Shown piece after piece: positions 39,084-47,463 of a DNA stretch of 64,000 nt. The position numbers and the translations under genes are program-made. The notes under the pieces were generated by a model that was not told the origin of the DNA, ran no database searches, and worked only from the letters and a program-made list of their open reading frames with translations. Position 1 is the first letter of the stretch, and every line of letters begins with the position of its first letter. This DNA comes from Streptomyces sp. WZ-12 (lineage in GTDB: Bacteria; Actinomycetota; Actinomycetes; Streptomycetales; Streptomycetaceae), in the NCBI RefSeq assembly GCF_028898845.1, contig NZ_CP118574.1, positions 7,613,001 through 7,677,000 on the forward strand, given 5' to 3'.

Positions 39084-41132
39084 ATGGGGCAAACTGGGCC
39101 GGTGGCGAGCAATATTCCCGAGGAGTCGACGAGCTTCGTCGGTCGGAAGGCCGAACTCCGGTATCTGGGAGCCGTGTTGACGCAGCGTCGGCTGATCACC
39201 CTGACCGGCGCCGGTGGCGTGGGCAAGACCCGGATCGCGGTACGGGCCGCCGGCGCCGCCGCGGCCCGGTTCCCCGACGGCGTCCGCTGGGCCCAACTAT
39301 GGCCATTAGACGGCGACCAGTTGCTGGTCGCCTCCGTCTGCGACGCGGTCGGCCTGGCCGACCACTCGGCCCGGATGCCGGTGGCACTGCTCTGCGAATG
39401 GCTCGCGGACAAACGGCTGCTGCTGGTCCTGGACTCCTGCGAACACCTCGTCGCCGCCTGCCGGGCCCTGGTCGGCGACCTGCTGACCGCAGCCCCCGAC
39501 GTCACCGTCCTGGTCACCAGCCGGCAGCCGCTGGACCTCCCGGGGGAGTGCGTCACCGAGATCGGCCCGCTGTCGTGCACCGGCGACAACGACGCGCTGG
39601 CGCTGTTCACCGAGCGGGCCGGCACCGCCGCCCCCGACCTCCGGCTCACCGACCCCGGCAACGCCGAGGCCGCGGACCTCATCTGCCGCCGCCTTGAGGG
39701 CATCCCGCTGGCCCTGGAGCTGGCCGGTGCCCAACTGGCCAACCGCCCGCTCGCCCAGGTCGCCGAGCGGCTCGGCTCCCGCCTCGACGCGCTGGACGGC
39801 ACCGGCTTGTCCTGGACCCCGCGTCACCGGACCCTGCGCACCGCCATCGGCTGGAGCCACGAGCTGTGCGCCCCGCTGGAGCGGCTGCTGTGGGCCCGGC
39901 TCTCGGTCTTCCGCGGCACCTTCGACGCCGACTCCGCGGCCGCGGTCTGCGCCGACGGCCCGCTCACCGCCGACGGCGTGCGCACCGCGCTCGCCGGCTT
40001 ATCCGCCAAGTCCGTGCTCACCCGCGACGGCCACCGCTTCCGGATGCTCGACACGCTGCGCGAGTACGGCCGGATGTGGCTGGCCGAACTCGACGAGACG
40101 GCCGTCGTCGCCGACCGGCACGCCGCGCACTTCCTCGGCCTCGGCCGCAGCGCCGAGCGCGGCTGGCTCGGCCCCGACCAGGTCGCCTGGTACGGCAGGG
40201 TCGCCGAGGCGTACGTCGACCTGTGCACCGCCCTGGACCACCTTCTGGTCAGCGACCCCGCCGGCGCCCAGGAACTCGGCGCGGCCGTCGGCTTCTTCTG
40301 GACCTGTTGCGGCCATCTGCACGAGGCTCGCGACTACTTGGAGCGGGCACTGGCCGCCCAGGGCGACCCGGGCGCGAGCCACACCCGCGCCCTGTGGGCG
40401 CTGGGCGTCGCGGTGCTCCTCCAGGGCGAGTTGCACACCGCCGAGGCCCTCGGCCGGCGGTGCGCCCGCGCCGCCCGGGAGGCCGCCGACCACGACGCGA
40501 TGCTCGCCGCCGGCTACCTCATCGGCCTGACCCACCTGATGGCCGGCCGCCCGCTGACCGCCCACGCCACCGCCGAGCGGGTCCTCGGGCCGTCACCGGA
40601 CGACCCCTTCGCCTCCGCCAGTCGGCTCCGCTGCCACCTGGTGCGGCTCTTCGCGCTCACCGCCCTCGGCCGGCTCGACGAAGCGCGGCGCCTGGCCACC
40701 ACGCTGCGCCACGGCTGCGTCCAGCGCGGCGAGTACTGGTCCCGCTCCTACACCGACTACCAACTCGCCCTGGTCGCCCTCTTCCAGGACCGGCCCGAGG
40801 AGTCCGCCGACCACGCCCGCGCGATGCTCGCCGCCAAGCGGCGGATCGGCGACAAGTTCGGGATCGGGCTCGGCCTGGACCTCCTGGCGGCCGCGGTCGC
40901 CGCCCAGGGCAAGGCAGCGGTCGCCGCCCAGGTCTACGGCGGCGGCCAGGCCATCTGGCGCTCGGTGGGCCATCCGCAGCGCGGCACCCCCGAACTCCGC
41001 GCGGTGCGCGAGCAGTGCGAGCGGCGGGCCCGGGCGGCGATGGGCGACGCGGCGTACGCCGCGGCCTTCGGGCGGGCCGCCGAGCAGGACCCCGAGGTGC
41101 TGCTCGCCCGCATCCTCACCGGGGAGCTGTGA
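39084..41132 (+). CDS. NB-ARC/TPR ATPase regulator-like protein without HTH
   Basis: The 682-residue protein starts with a STAND ATPase domain: TSFVGRKAELRYLGAVL, Walker A GAGGVGKT at 42-49, Walker B LLLVLDSCEH, and EGIPLALELAGAQLA near 215. The second half is helical TPR-like. Relatives of AfsR/LuxR type carry a DNA-binding HTH at one end; neither end has one here, as the protein stops at LLARILTGEL. Codons 75 (39306-39308) and 306 (39999-40001) are TTA, so bldA control is likely. It overlaps the convergent beta-lactamase-like gene by 17 bp. Confidence 0.85.
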   Translation: MGQTGPVASNIPEESTSFVGRKAELRYLGAVLTQRRLITLTGAGGVGKTRIAVRAAGAAAARFPDGVRWAQLWPLDGDQLLVASVCDAVGLADHSARMPVALLCEWLADKRLLLVLDSCEHLVAACRALVGDLLTAAPDVTVLVTSRQPLDLPGECVTEIGPLSCTGDNDALALFTERAGTAAPDLRLTDPGNAEAADLICRRLEGIPLALELAGAQLANRPLAQVAERLGSRLDALDGTGLSWTPRHRTLRTAIGWSHELCAPLERLLWARLSVFRGTFDADSAAAVCADGPLTADGVRTALAGLSAKSVLTRDGHRFRMLDTLREYGRMWLAELDETAVVADRHAAHFLGLGRSAERGWLGPDQVAWYGRVAEAYVDLCTALDHLLVSDPAGAQELGAAVGFFWTCCGHLHEARDYLERALAAQGDPGASHTRALWALGVAVLLQGELHTAEALGRRCARAAREAADHDAMLAAGYLIGLTHLMAGRPLTAHATAERVLGPSPDDPFASASRLRCHLVRLFALTALGRLDEARRLATTLRHGCVQRGEYWSRSYTDYQLALVALFQDRPEESADHARAMLAAKRRIGDKFGIGLGLDLLAAAVAAQGKAAVAAQVYGGGQAIWRSVGHPQRGTPELRAVREQCERRARAAMGDAAYAAAFGRAAEQDPEVLLARILTGEL

Positions 41133-42189
41133 CCGGCGCGCCGGCCCCGGCGGGACCGCCGTCGCCGGCGAGCGCGTACAGCAACTCGTAGGCGGAGGTC
41201 ACCATCCGGCAGGTGTGGCCGCGGCGGGTGGCGAGCGCGATCAGCCCGGTCCCGGACGCCGGGTGGTAGCCGACGAACGCCTGCTGGCCGAAGGTCGCCC
41301 CGACGTGGAAGAGCAACGGGCCGCGCGGCGCCGGGTGTTGGTACCACGTCAGGGTGTGGGTGTTGCGGTGCCGCCAGCCGCGCCGCAGCAGCGGCACCTG
41401 CACGGTGCGCAGCGCGGCGGCCAGCGGGCTGCCCCCGGGGGACAGGTGCGCCTCCACGTAAGTCAGCAGGTCGTCGGGGGTGGCGCGGACCGCCCCGGCG
41501 GCGGCGAAGGCCCCCATGTCGGTGCCGCGCACCGGGGTGGTGCCGTTGGCCCGGTGACCGACGGCGTCGGTGCCGGTCGCACCGGGCGCCAGGGTGGTGC
41601 CGGTGAGCCCGAGCGGCTTGAGCACCCGGGCGGCGAGCAGGTCCGGGTAGGCGGTGCCGGTGGTGTGGCTCAGCGCCGAACCGAGCAGCGCCAGACCGAA
41701 GTTGGAGTAGCGCCAGCGGGTGCCGGGCCGGTGCCGGGGGCGGGTCCGCGCGAAGGTCCGCAGCAGGTGCTCGGTGGCGTATCCGGAGTAGCCGTCGTCG
41801 TACGGGCGGAGCAGCGCGCCGAGCAGCAGGTCGGCGGGGATCCGGGGCAGCCCGGAGGTGTGGGTGGCCAGGTGCCGCAGGGTGATCCGGCCGGAGCGCG
41901 GATGGTTCAGCGGCAGGCGGGGGAGGCGGGCGGTCAGCGGATCGTCCAGGGAGAGTTCCCCGTTCACCGCGAGCTCGGCCAGCAGCAGCACGGTGAACGT
42001 CTTGGACAGCGAACCGAGTTCGTAGCGCAGCGCGGGGCGCGGGGTGGGCGGTGCCAGCGCGCTGCCGCCGCTGAGCACGGTCCGGTGGCCCTGCCGGGTG
42101 ACGGCCAGCACGACGTCCGGGGCGTCGATGCGGGCCAGCGTGTCCGCCAGCCGTTCTTCGATGGCCGGCCCGCCGGCTGCGCTCCGCAT
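41116..42189 (-). CDS. Serine beta-lactamase/transpeptidase-like hydrolase
   Basis: The 357-residue protein has the class C-type motifs S60-x-x-K63 (GSLSKTF), Y161-S-N (RYSNFG) and a late HVGATFG in the KTG position. There is no signal peptide, so it acts in the cytoplasm or is exported another way. Members are D-aminopeptidases, esterases or peptide hydrolases as well as beta-lactamases. It is the last gene of the peptide operon, starting 1 bp over the DUF6895-like stop (TGATG), so processing of a peptide or ester product is a reasonable hypothesis. Confidence 0.87.
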   Translation of the reverse strand: MRSAAGGPAIEERLADTLARIDAPDVVLAVTRQGHRTVLSGGSALAPPTPRPALRYELGSLSKTFTVLLLAELAVNGELSLDDPLTARLPRLPLNHPRSGRITLRHLATHTSGLPRIPADLLLGALLRPYDDGYSGYATEHLLRTFARTRPRHRPGTRWRYSNFGLALLGSALSHTTGTAYPDLLAARVLKPLGLTGTTLAPGATGTDAVGHRANGTTPVRGTDMGAFAAAGAVRATPDDLLTYVEAHLSPGGSPLAAALRTVQVPLLRRGWRHRNTHTLTWYQHPAPRGPLLFHVGATFGQQAFVGYHPASGTGLIALATRRGHTCRMVTSAYELLYALAGDGGPAGAGAPVTAPR

Positions 42190-43133
42190 CAGTCGGCGTC
42201 GGTGGTCAGCGCGCGCGAGGTGGCCATCGCCGAGGCGAACGCGGCGACCAGGGTGGGGTGGTGGACCTGGTCGAAGACCAGGTCCGGCGTGCCTTCGGGC
42301 ATCGCCCGCTGGATCGGCATGGCCCCGGACTCGGCCTGGGCGGCCGCGTACCGCTGCCACAGCCGGGCGTCCAGGGTGGGACGCGGCAAGCAGGCGTCCA
42401 CGACCAGGAGTTCGCCGACCAGGTCCCAGTGTTCGAGCTCCGCCCAGTCCTCCAGCCAGGCCGGCAGGTACCGGCCGAGGTAGCCGGCGATGTCCGGCGG
42501 GATCCGGTCCGGCGCCTCGCCCCAGTTGGTGACGTGGAAGACGGTGTGGGTGATGTCGTAGGCGATGTGCAGTTGCACCGTCCACGGCTCGGGCAGCCGG
42601 CCCAGCCAGGTGTGCGCGAGCGCCTCGCCGAAGTCGGCGCTGGGGGCCAGGCCCAGCTTGCGCTCGGCGTTGAGCACCCCGAGCCGCCGGTTGGGCACCA
42701 TCTCCAGCGCCGTCCAGGTACTGGTCCGGCGGGATGCGCCCAGGCCCGCCTCCAGACCCGGGTGGCGGTGGCCGAGCTCGTGGAACGGTGCGTAGATCTC
42801 CAGCGGCACCGGGGAGAGCGGCTCGTCGCGCTGGAGCGTGGCCAGCACGTTGCCGCCGTCGAGCAGCTCCCGCCAGGCGAAGTCCAGCAGCGCACCGGCC
42901 CGGGTGCGCTGCCGGGACCCGGCGACGCCCTCCCGGAACAGCACCCGCATGTTGATCGCCAACTCGCCGATGGGCTTGAGCCGTTCGATCGTCGCGCTGC
43001 CGGTGGCGCGGTCCTCGGGCGTCAACCGGAAGTATTCGCGGTGCGCGTCGAGCCAGCCCAGGGCCCGGTCGCCGACCCGGTGCAGCAGTGCCGGGGAGGC
43101 CGGGGTGGCCAGGGACGCAGCCGTCGGGGTCAC
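42189..43133 (-). CDS. DUF6895-like protein, second copy
   Basis: GTG 43133 overlaps the upstream stop (GTGA). The 314-residue helical protein matches the actinobacterial family I know as DUF6895: RLKPIGELAINMRVLFREGVAGSRQ, VPLEIYAPFHELGHRHPGLE, LGVLNAERKLGLAP, THTVFHVTNWGEAPDRIPPDIAGYL, and EHWDLVGELLVVDACLPRP. Repeated helical pairs with conserved W, H and E residues suggest an alpha/alpha fold. Function unknown. It is about 40% like the first copy by eye, so the two may form a heterodimer. Confidence 0.75.
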   Translation of the reverse strand: MTPTAASLATPASPALLHRVGDRALGWLDAHREYFRLTPEDRATGSATIERLKPIGELAINMRVLFREGVAGSRQRTRAGALLDFAWRELLDGGNVLATLQRDEPLSPVPLEIYAPFHELGHRHPGLEAGLGASRRTSTWTALEMVPNRRLGVLNAERKLGLAPSADFGEALAHTWLGRLPEPWTVQLHIAYDITHTVFHVTNWGEAPDRIPPDIAGYLGRYLPAWLEDWAELEHWDLVGELLVVDACLPRPTLDARLWQRYAAAQAESGAMPIQRAMPEGTPDLVFDQVHHPTLVAAFASAMATSRALTTDAD

Positions 43134-44116
43134 AGCGCAGCCTCGCTTTCGCAGGGCGTCCGTCCGGCCACCGTCGCCGCGTCCCGGACCGGCAACGGGC
43201 CGGTCCCGGCCTCCTCCGAGGCGATACGGGCGAGGGTGCCGGCGAACGCGGTCACCAGGGTGGAGTGGTAGCAGGCCCGGAACGCCTCGGTCGGGTCGTC
43301 CGGCCGGGGCGCCGCACCGGTCTCGGGCACGCCGCCGTCGGCGGCCTGCGCGTCGGCCAGCCGCCGCCAGGCCGCCGCGTCGTACGGGGCGGCCGGCAGG
43401 CACGCGGCGACCGCCAGCAACTCGCCGACCAGGTCCCACAGTTGCTCCTCCAGCCAGTTCTCCAGCCAGGAGGGCAGCCAGAGCCGCAGATAGCCGGCGG
43501 CCTCCGGGGCCAGCCGCCGCCGGTTGCGGCCCCAGTCGGTGAGGTGGAAGACGTCGTGCGTCACGCCGTACGCCGCCCTCCGGTCCAGCGCCCAGGGCTC
43601 GGGCAGCAGCCCCAGCCCGGTCAGGGCGAACTCGGCGTCGAACGCGGCGTGTTGGGACAGCCCGATCCGCCGCTCGGCGTTGAGCACCCCGAGGGTGCGG
43701 GTGTGGTCCTCGCGGGCCACCCGCCAGCCGCGCAGCCCGGTCGTGGTGAGCACCAGCTCCTCCACGGCCGGATGCCGCAGCCCGGCCTGTGCGAAGGCGC
43801 CGTAGATCTCCACCGGGTAGGTGGCGTGCGGCTCCCCGCGGATCAGCTCGGCGAACAGCTCGCCCTCGCGGGCCTGTCGCCAGGCGAACGTGAACAGCCC
43901 CTGCGCCGCGGCCCGGAAGTCGGCCCGCGGGTGGCAGGAGGCGATCAGTTGGGTCAGCTCGGCCAGTTCGCCGAGGGGTTTGAGGGTGAGGTTGGGGTCG
44001 GCGTCGGTCGTCGCGTCCGGCGGGAGCCGGAAGTGGTCCCGCCACTCGGTCAGCCAGCCCAGGCTCCGCCCGACCAGGTCGTCCAGCAGCTCCGGGTCGC
44101 CCCGGCCGGCGGTCAC
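43130..44116 (-). CDS. DUF6895-like protein, first copy
   Basis: The 328-residue product aligns along its length with the next gene: LTLKPLGELAELTQLIAS, PVEIYGAFAQAGLRHPAVEEL, TLGVLNAERRIGLS, THDVFHLTDWGRNRRRLAPEAAGYL, QLWDLVGELLAVAACLPAAP. It differs in lacking the segment GVAGSRQ and in a longer C-terminus. GTG 44116 overlaps the upstream stop by four bases, showing tight coupling. Family name is from memory; the biochemical role is unknown. Confidence 0.75.
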   Translation of the reverse strand: MTAGRGDPELLDDLVGRSLGWLTEWRDHFRLPPDATTDADPNLTLKPLGELAELTQLIASCHPRADFRAAAQGLFTFAWRQAREGELFAELIRGEPHATYPVEIYGAFAQAGLRHPAVEELVLTTTGLRGWRVAREDHTRTLGVLNAERRIGLSQHAAFDAEFALTGLGLLPEPWALDRRAAYGVTHDVFHLTDWGRNRRRLAPEAAGYLRLWLPSWLENWLEEQLWDLVGELLAVAACLPAAPYDAAAWRRLADAQAADGGVPETGAAPRPDDPTEAFRACYHSTLVTAFAGTLARIASEEAGTGPLPVRDAATVAGRTPCESEAAL

Positions 44117-44814
44117 CAGCCCCGCCCGAAGAACCGCTGCGCGGCCACCACGTGGAGCGACACCCGAGGGTCGCCGCCGCCCATCTGCCGGACGAAGGCC
44201 AACCCCGCGTCCAGCCCCAGGGTCGGCGGTACGGCCGGGAGCCGGGCCAGCCAGCGGCCCACCCCGGCGGCCTGCAACCAGTCCCGGCGGCGCACCGCCC
44301 GGACGAAACCGCGCGCCAAGTCGTCGGTGCGCCAGGCCAGTTGCTCTTCCAGGTCGGCGGCCAGGCCGGGCAGCGCCAGCGCGGCGAGTTGGGAGACCCG
44401 GTGGGCGAGCTGCGGCCAGGGGTCGGTGCCGGTCCACTCCGCGCCGGTCTCCGGGGGGCGCGGCCAGGGTTGCGCGCCCGTGGAGAGGTAGGCGTGGGTG
44501 GCCTCCACCAGGCCGCGGTAGCTCCACGCCGAGACCTCCGAGGCGTCTGTACCAGGGGGATAAGCCGCCAGCGTCTGCCGCACCACCGCTTCGTCGTCCG
44601 CGCCCACCGGCACCGCCCGGTGCTCCAGTGCGTACGGCGCGAGCGCGTCGGCGCCCAGGACCCGGACCGCGGCCGGGGCGAGCGGATCGCCCTGGCGCAG
44701 GATCCGGGAGAGCGCATAGGGGTCGCCCCCACCCTGGAGGGCGAGGGCGACCCCGGTTGCGGCATCGGCGATCACAGCGCTGAGCGGGACTGCTCCCTGC
44801 GTCTGTTCAGCCAA
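44113..44814 (-). CDS. Unknown 233-residue protein of the peptide operon
   Basis: The start is TTG 44814, behind GAGGGG at suitable distance. The protein begins MAEQTQGAVPLSAVIADAATGVALAL, continues with helical segments (DPYALSRILRQGDPLAPAAVRVLGADAL, then LAHRVSQLAALALPGLAADLEEQLAWRTDDLARGF) and ends RVSLHVVAAQRFFGRGW. I recognise no domain and no catalytic motif. It is 11 bp downstream of the 61-residue peptide gene and is coupled to the DUF6895-like pair, so it should act with them. Confidence 0.75.
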   Translation of the reverse strand: MAEQTQGAVPLSAVIADAATGVALALQGGGDPYALSRILRQGDPLAPAAVRVLGADALAPYALEHRAVPVGADDEAVVRQTLAAYPPGTDASEVSAWSYRGLVEATHAYLSTGAQPWPRPPETGAEWTGTDPWPQLAHRVSQLAALALPGLAADLEEQLAWRTDDLARGFVRAVRRRDWLQAAGVGRWLARLPAVPPTLGLDAGLAFVRQMGGGDPRVSLHVVAAQRFFGRGW

Positions 44815-44825
44815 CGCGAATCCCC

Positions 44826-45011
44826 TCAGCGAACGCCGGTCTTCGGACGAGGGGCGGGGGGCGAGATCAGCAGCAGGCCGAGCAGCAGCAGTCCACCTCC
44901 GCACTCGCGGGTGTCCCGGTAGACACCGTCGGGCTCTGCAGGGCTGAGCAGTCCCTCGACTTCGGCGGTCAGGGTGGCCGTCTCGACCGGCGCTGTGCGA
45001 TCCGTAACCAT
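44826..45011 (-). CDS. 61-residue peptide, candidate precursor or membrane microprotein
   Basis: ATG 45011 has an AAGGAG Shine-Dalgarno nine bases upstream. The peptide has a polar acidic N-terminal part (residues 1-36, with TATLTAEVEGLLSPAEPDG) and then C37 followed by GGGLLLLGLLLISPPAP and a basic end PRPKTGVR. The first part looks like a leader and the Cys-Gly-hydrophobic part like a core, or like a short membrane helix. It is the first gene of an operon with four tightly coupled genes. Role as a ribosomal peptide precursor is inference; a membrane microprotein is the main alternative. Confidence 0.7.
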   Translation of the reverse strand: MVTDRTAPVETATLTAEVEGLLSPAEPDGVYRDTRECGGGLLLLGLLLISPPAPRPKTGVR

Positions 45012-45190
45012 GCGATCAACTCCTTCGACGAATGGGATATCAGGCTTACATCCGCCACAAACCGCCGCAATCCGAACCAAAGCGACGGGCGAGTAACCGT
45101 CGGGGGCGCCGTCGGGGGCCTGTTGGGCGGAGCGTCCGCCGTCACCGCCACAACTCGTCGCGCGGCCAGGGGAGTTAATCCGCCCCGGGC

Positions 45191-45979
45191 TCAGGGCTCG
45201 CGGACGTACGGCGTGGTTGTGCTCAACGTCGCGAAGCCCAGCCGGGACAGGATCGGACTGCTCCGATCGGAGGCATCTACCTGGAGGTAGCGAAATCCCC
45301 GCGCGGCGGCGAGCGCTGCCCGCCGGGCGACCAGCGCCCGGTAGACGCCCCGGCCCCGCCAGGCGGGTAGGGTGCCGCCGCCCCACAGGCCGGCGAAGTC
45401 CGTTCCGGCCGGGAGTTCCAGGCGGGCCGCGGACACCGGCGTCTCACCCGCCAGGGCGACCACCAGCACCAGTGCGTCCGGATCCCGTGCCAGGTGGGCG
45501 CGCAGCCGGTGCCGCAGGCGCTCGGCGGGCGTCCCGAACACCTCGGCGTGGACCCGCACCGTCAGCTCCACCCCGGCCGGGCCGCTCACCGTCGCCAGCC
45601 GCACGCCCGCCGGGGGCTCGGGCTCCGCGGCGAGGTCGGAGGCCCGCGCCACCATCAAGGACTCCGGCGGCTCCGGGACGAAGCCGGCCGCGCGCAGCCG
45701 GTCGGCGAGGTCCGCGGGGCGGTCGTGGGCGTAGGTCTTCCATTCGAAGGCCAGGCCCCGGGCCGCGAAGTGGTGGCGCTGCGCCGCGATGGCGGCGTCG
45801 GCGGTGGTGTCGTCCAGGTCCGACCAGAGCACGCCGTTCCAGTCGTCGGGCCCGCCGGTCTGCCGTACCACCGGCCCGTCGCGCTCCACCGAGGTGCCGG
45901 GGTCGGCCGGGGCCGCCCGTCGCAACTGTCGGTCGTAGCGCGCGCGTACCGCGTCGAGCTCCGTGTCCGTCATGTTCAT
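45191..45979 (-). CDS. GNAT-family N-acetyltransferase
   Basis: The likely start is ATG 45979 (262 aa); an in-frame GTG at 45985 and a second ATG at 45973 are alternatives and no ribosome-binding site is seen. The C-terminal 100 residues form the GNAT fold with acetyl-CoA motif A (LPAWRGRGVYRALVARRAALAAARGF) and LQVDASDRSSPILSRLGF. The N-terminal half resembles a degenerate GNAT domain. Substrate unknown. It is upstream of the peptide operon but separated by 179 bp. Confidence 0.87.
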   Translation of the reverse strand: MNMTDTELDAVRARYDRQLRRAAPADPGTSVERDGPVVRQTGGPDDWNGVLWSDLDDTTADAAIAAQRHHFAARGLAFEWKTYAHDRPADLADRLRAAGFVPEPPESLMVARASDLAAEPEPPAGVRLATVSGPAGVELTVRVHAEVFGTPAERLRHRLRAHLARDPDALVLVVALAGETPVSAARLELPAGTDFAGLWGGGTLPAWRGRGVYRALVARRAALAAARGFRYLQVDASDRSSPILSRLGFATLSTTTPYVREP

Positions 45980-46018
45980 CGGCACAGTATGGGTGGGCGC
46001 GGGGCGGCCGACCAGGTG

Positions 46019-46480
46019 TTACGCCGCCGTCCCCTTGCGGGCGACCGCGGTCTGTGCCATGCCGGGGACGAAGTCGGTGAACGGCTCGGGCACCTGGTGG
46101 CCCCGTGGTCGCAGTACCCGGAAGCGGGCCAGCGGCCCCCGCGGGTGGTCAGCCGGGCGCCGCGGGCGGCGAGCCGGTGGCTGCGCCCGCGGCCGGGGGA
46201 GCGGTCGAAGACCCAGTACAGGACGAGCCCCATCCGGGACAGCCGCATCAACTCGGGGAGCACATCGGCGAGTTCGTCCGGCATCTGCGCCTTCGAGCCG
46301 GACAGCGCCTCGCGGTGCACGTCGATGGCCGCCTCGCGGGCGTGCTCGGACTCGGCCGGGAAGGGGCTGAGGGGGCCGTTCGGTCTCCCGGTCCAGCGCG
46401 TCGCGGACCGCCGACCGGTGCTCGGCGGTGATCAGGTCGTCGGGGGAGGGGCGCGGCGTCGGGCGTCGGGCGCTGGTCAT
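46019..46480 (-). pseudogene. Decayed TetR-family C-terminal domain
   Basis: Pieces of a TetR ligand domain are spread over two frames: ITAEHRSAVRDALDRE at about 46420, VHREALSGSKAQMPDELADVLPELMRLSRMGLVLYWVFDRSPG in another frame near 46180-46330, then LARFRVLRPRGHQ back in the first frame. At least two frameshifts are needed and the HTH is absent. The IS982-family element lies directly upstream. Confidence 0.7.
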
Positions 46481-46484
46481 CTAG

Positions 46485-47450
46485 ATGAATGAGTCCGATG
46501 TTTGTGCTGGCCGCGACCATGGCGAAGGGCGCCCGTTGGCTCGTGTGTGACGACAAACCTGGACGCCCTTCTGGCTGCACTGTACGTGTTCATCGATGAC
46601 CATGTGGCCCCTCGTCGCCGGATCGGGCGACCCCCGAAACTGACAGACGCCGAACTGCTGTGCCTGGCCGTCGCCCAGGTCCTACTGGGCTTTCCCTCGG
46701 CCCGGCAATGGATCCGCTTCGTACACGCCCGACTGGGACACCTCTTTCGCTACCTGCCCCAGCAATCCGCCTACAACAAGCGCCTGAACGCCGCCGGCCC
46801 ACTGATCTCGGCCGTGATCCAGGCACTGGCCAGGCAGGTGCCCACCTGGCACGACAACCTGCGGCTGATCGACTCCACACCACTGCCGTGCGCCGCCTCC
46901 CGCGAGACAGTCAAACGCTCCGACCTGGCAGGGCACGCCGGATACGGCTACTGCGCGAGCCATTCTCGCTTCTTCTGGGGATTGCGGCTCTACCTGCTGA
47001 CCACAGCCGAGGGCATGCCGGTGTCCTGGTGCCTGGCCAACCCCAAACTCGGCGAACGCCAGGTGATGACCGCGCTGCTGGAACGCGACCACCACCTCAT
47101 GCGCTCCGGTCAAGTGATTCTTGCGGACAAGGGCTTCGCCGGGCGGGAGTTCGAGGCGTTCCTCGAAGAGCGCCTGGGCGTCCATCTGGTGCGGCCGGAC
47201 CTGAAGAACGAGCCTGTCCGGCATGGACGCCTGGCCCACGTCCGCCAGTGGATCGAGGCGGTATTCGACACCCTCAAAGGCCAGCTCAGCCTCGAACAAC
47301 ACGGAGGCCGGACACCCGCTGGTGTCTTCGCCCGCACCGGCCAACGACTCCTCGCCCTGGCCACGGCGATCTGGCACAACTGGAACACCAACGCCCCAGC
47401 CAAGCGATCACTGATCGCCTATGACCACTGAAGACATCGGACTCATTCAT
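46485..47450 (+). mobile_element. Complete IS982-family insertion sequence
   Basis: The element is 966 bp with perfect 17-bp terminal inverted repeats, ATGAATGAGTCCGATGT (46485-46501) and its reverse complement (47434-47450). CTAG flanks both ends (46481-46484 and 47451-47454); if the ends are trimmed by three bases, the flanking duplication could be ATCTAGA. It encodes one intact transposase. It sits 13 bp upstream of the HTH-TOBE regulator start and next to a decayed TetR gene, so it likely alters regulator expression. Clean ends suggest a recent insertion. Confidence 0.88.
46547..47431 (+). CDS. IS982-family transposase
   Basis: GTG 46547 begins VTTNLDALLAALYVFIDDH, the usual start of IS982 transposases. 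The 294-residue protein continues with RIGRPPKLTDAELLCLAVAQVLLGFPSARQW, the DDE-core segments LRLIDSTPLPC and SGQVILADKGFAG (two Asp), and the third acidic residue in RQWIEAVFDTLKGQLSLE. KRSDLAGHAGYGYCASHSRFFWG is also family-typical. The frame is intact, so the element may be active. Confidence 0.92.
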   Translation: MTTNLDALLAALYVFIDDHVAPRRRIGRPPKLTDAELLCLAVAQVLLGFPSARQWIRFVHARLGHLFRYLPQQSAYNKRLNAAGPLISAVIQALARQVPTWHDNLRLIDSTPLPCAASRETVKRSDLAGHAGYGYCASHSRFFWGLRLYLLTTAEGMPVSWCLANPKLGERQVMTALLERDHHLMRSGQVILADKGFAGREFEAFLEERLGVHLVRPDLKNEPVRHGRLAHVRQWIEAVFDTLKGQLSLEQHGGRTPAGVFARTGQRLLALATAIWHNWNTNAPAKRSLIAYDH

Positions 47451-47463
47451 CTAGAGTGCGGGC

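Noticed and set aside
44969..45386. Longer versions of the 61-residue peptide starting further upstream
   Set aside because: They lack a ribosome-binding site, while ATG 45011 has AAGGAG at good spacing; the extra residues look like shadow sequence.
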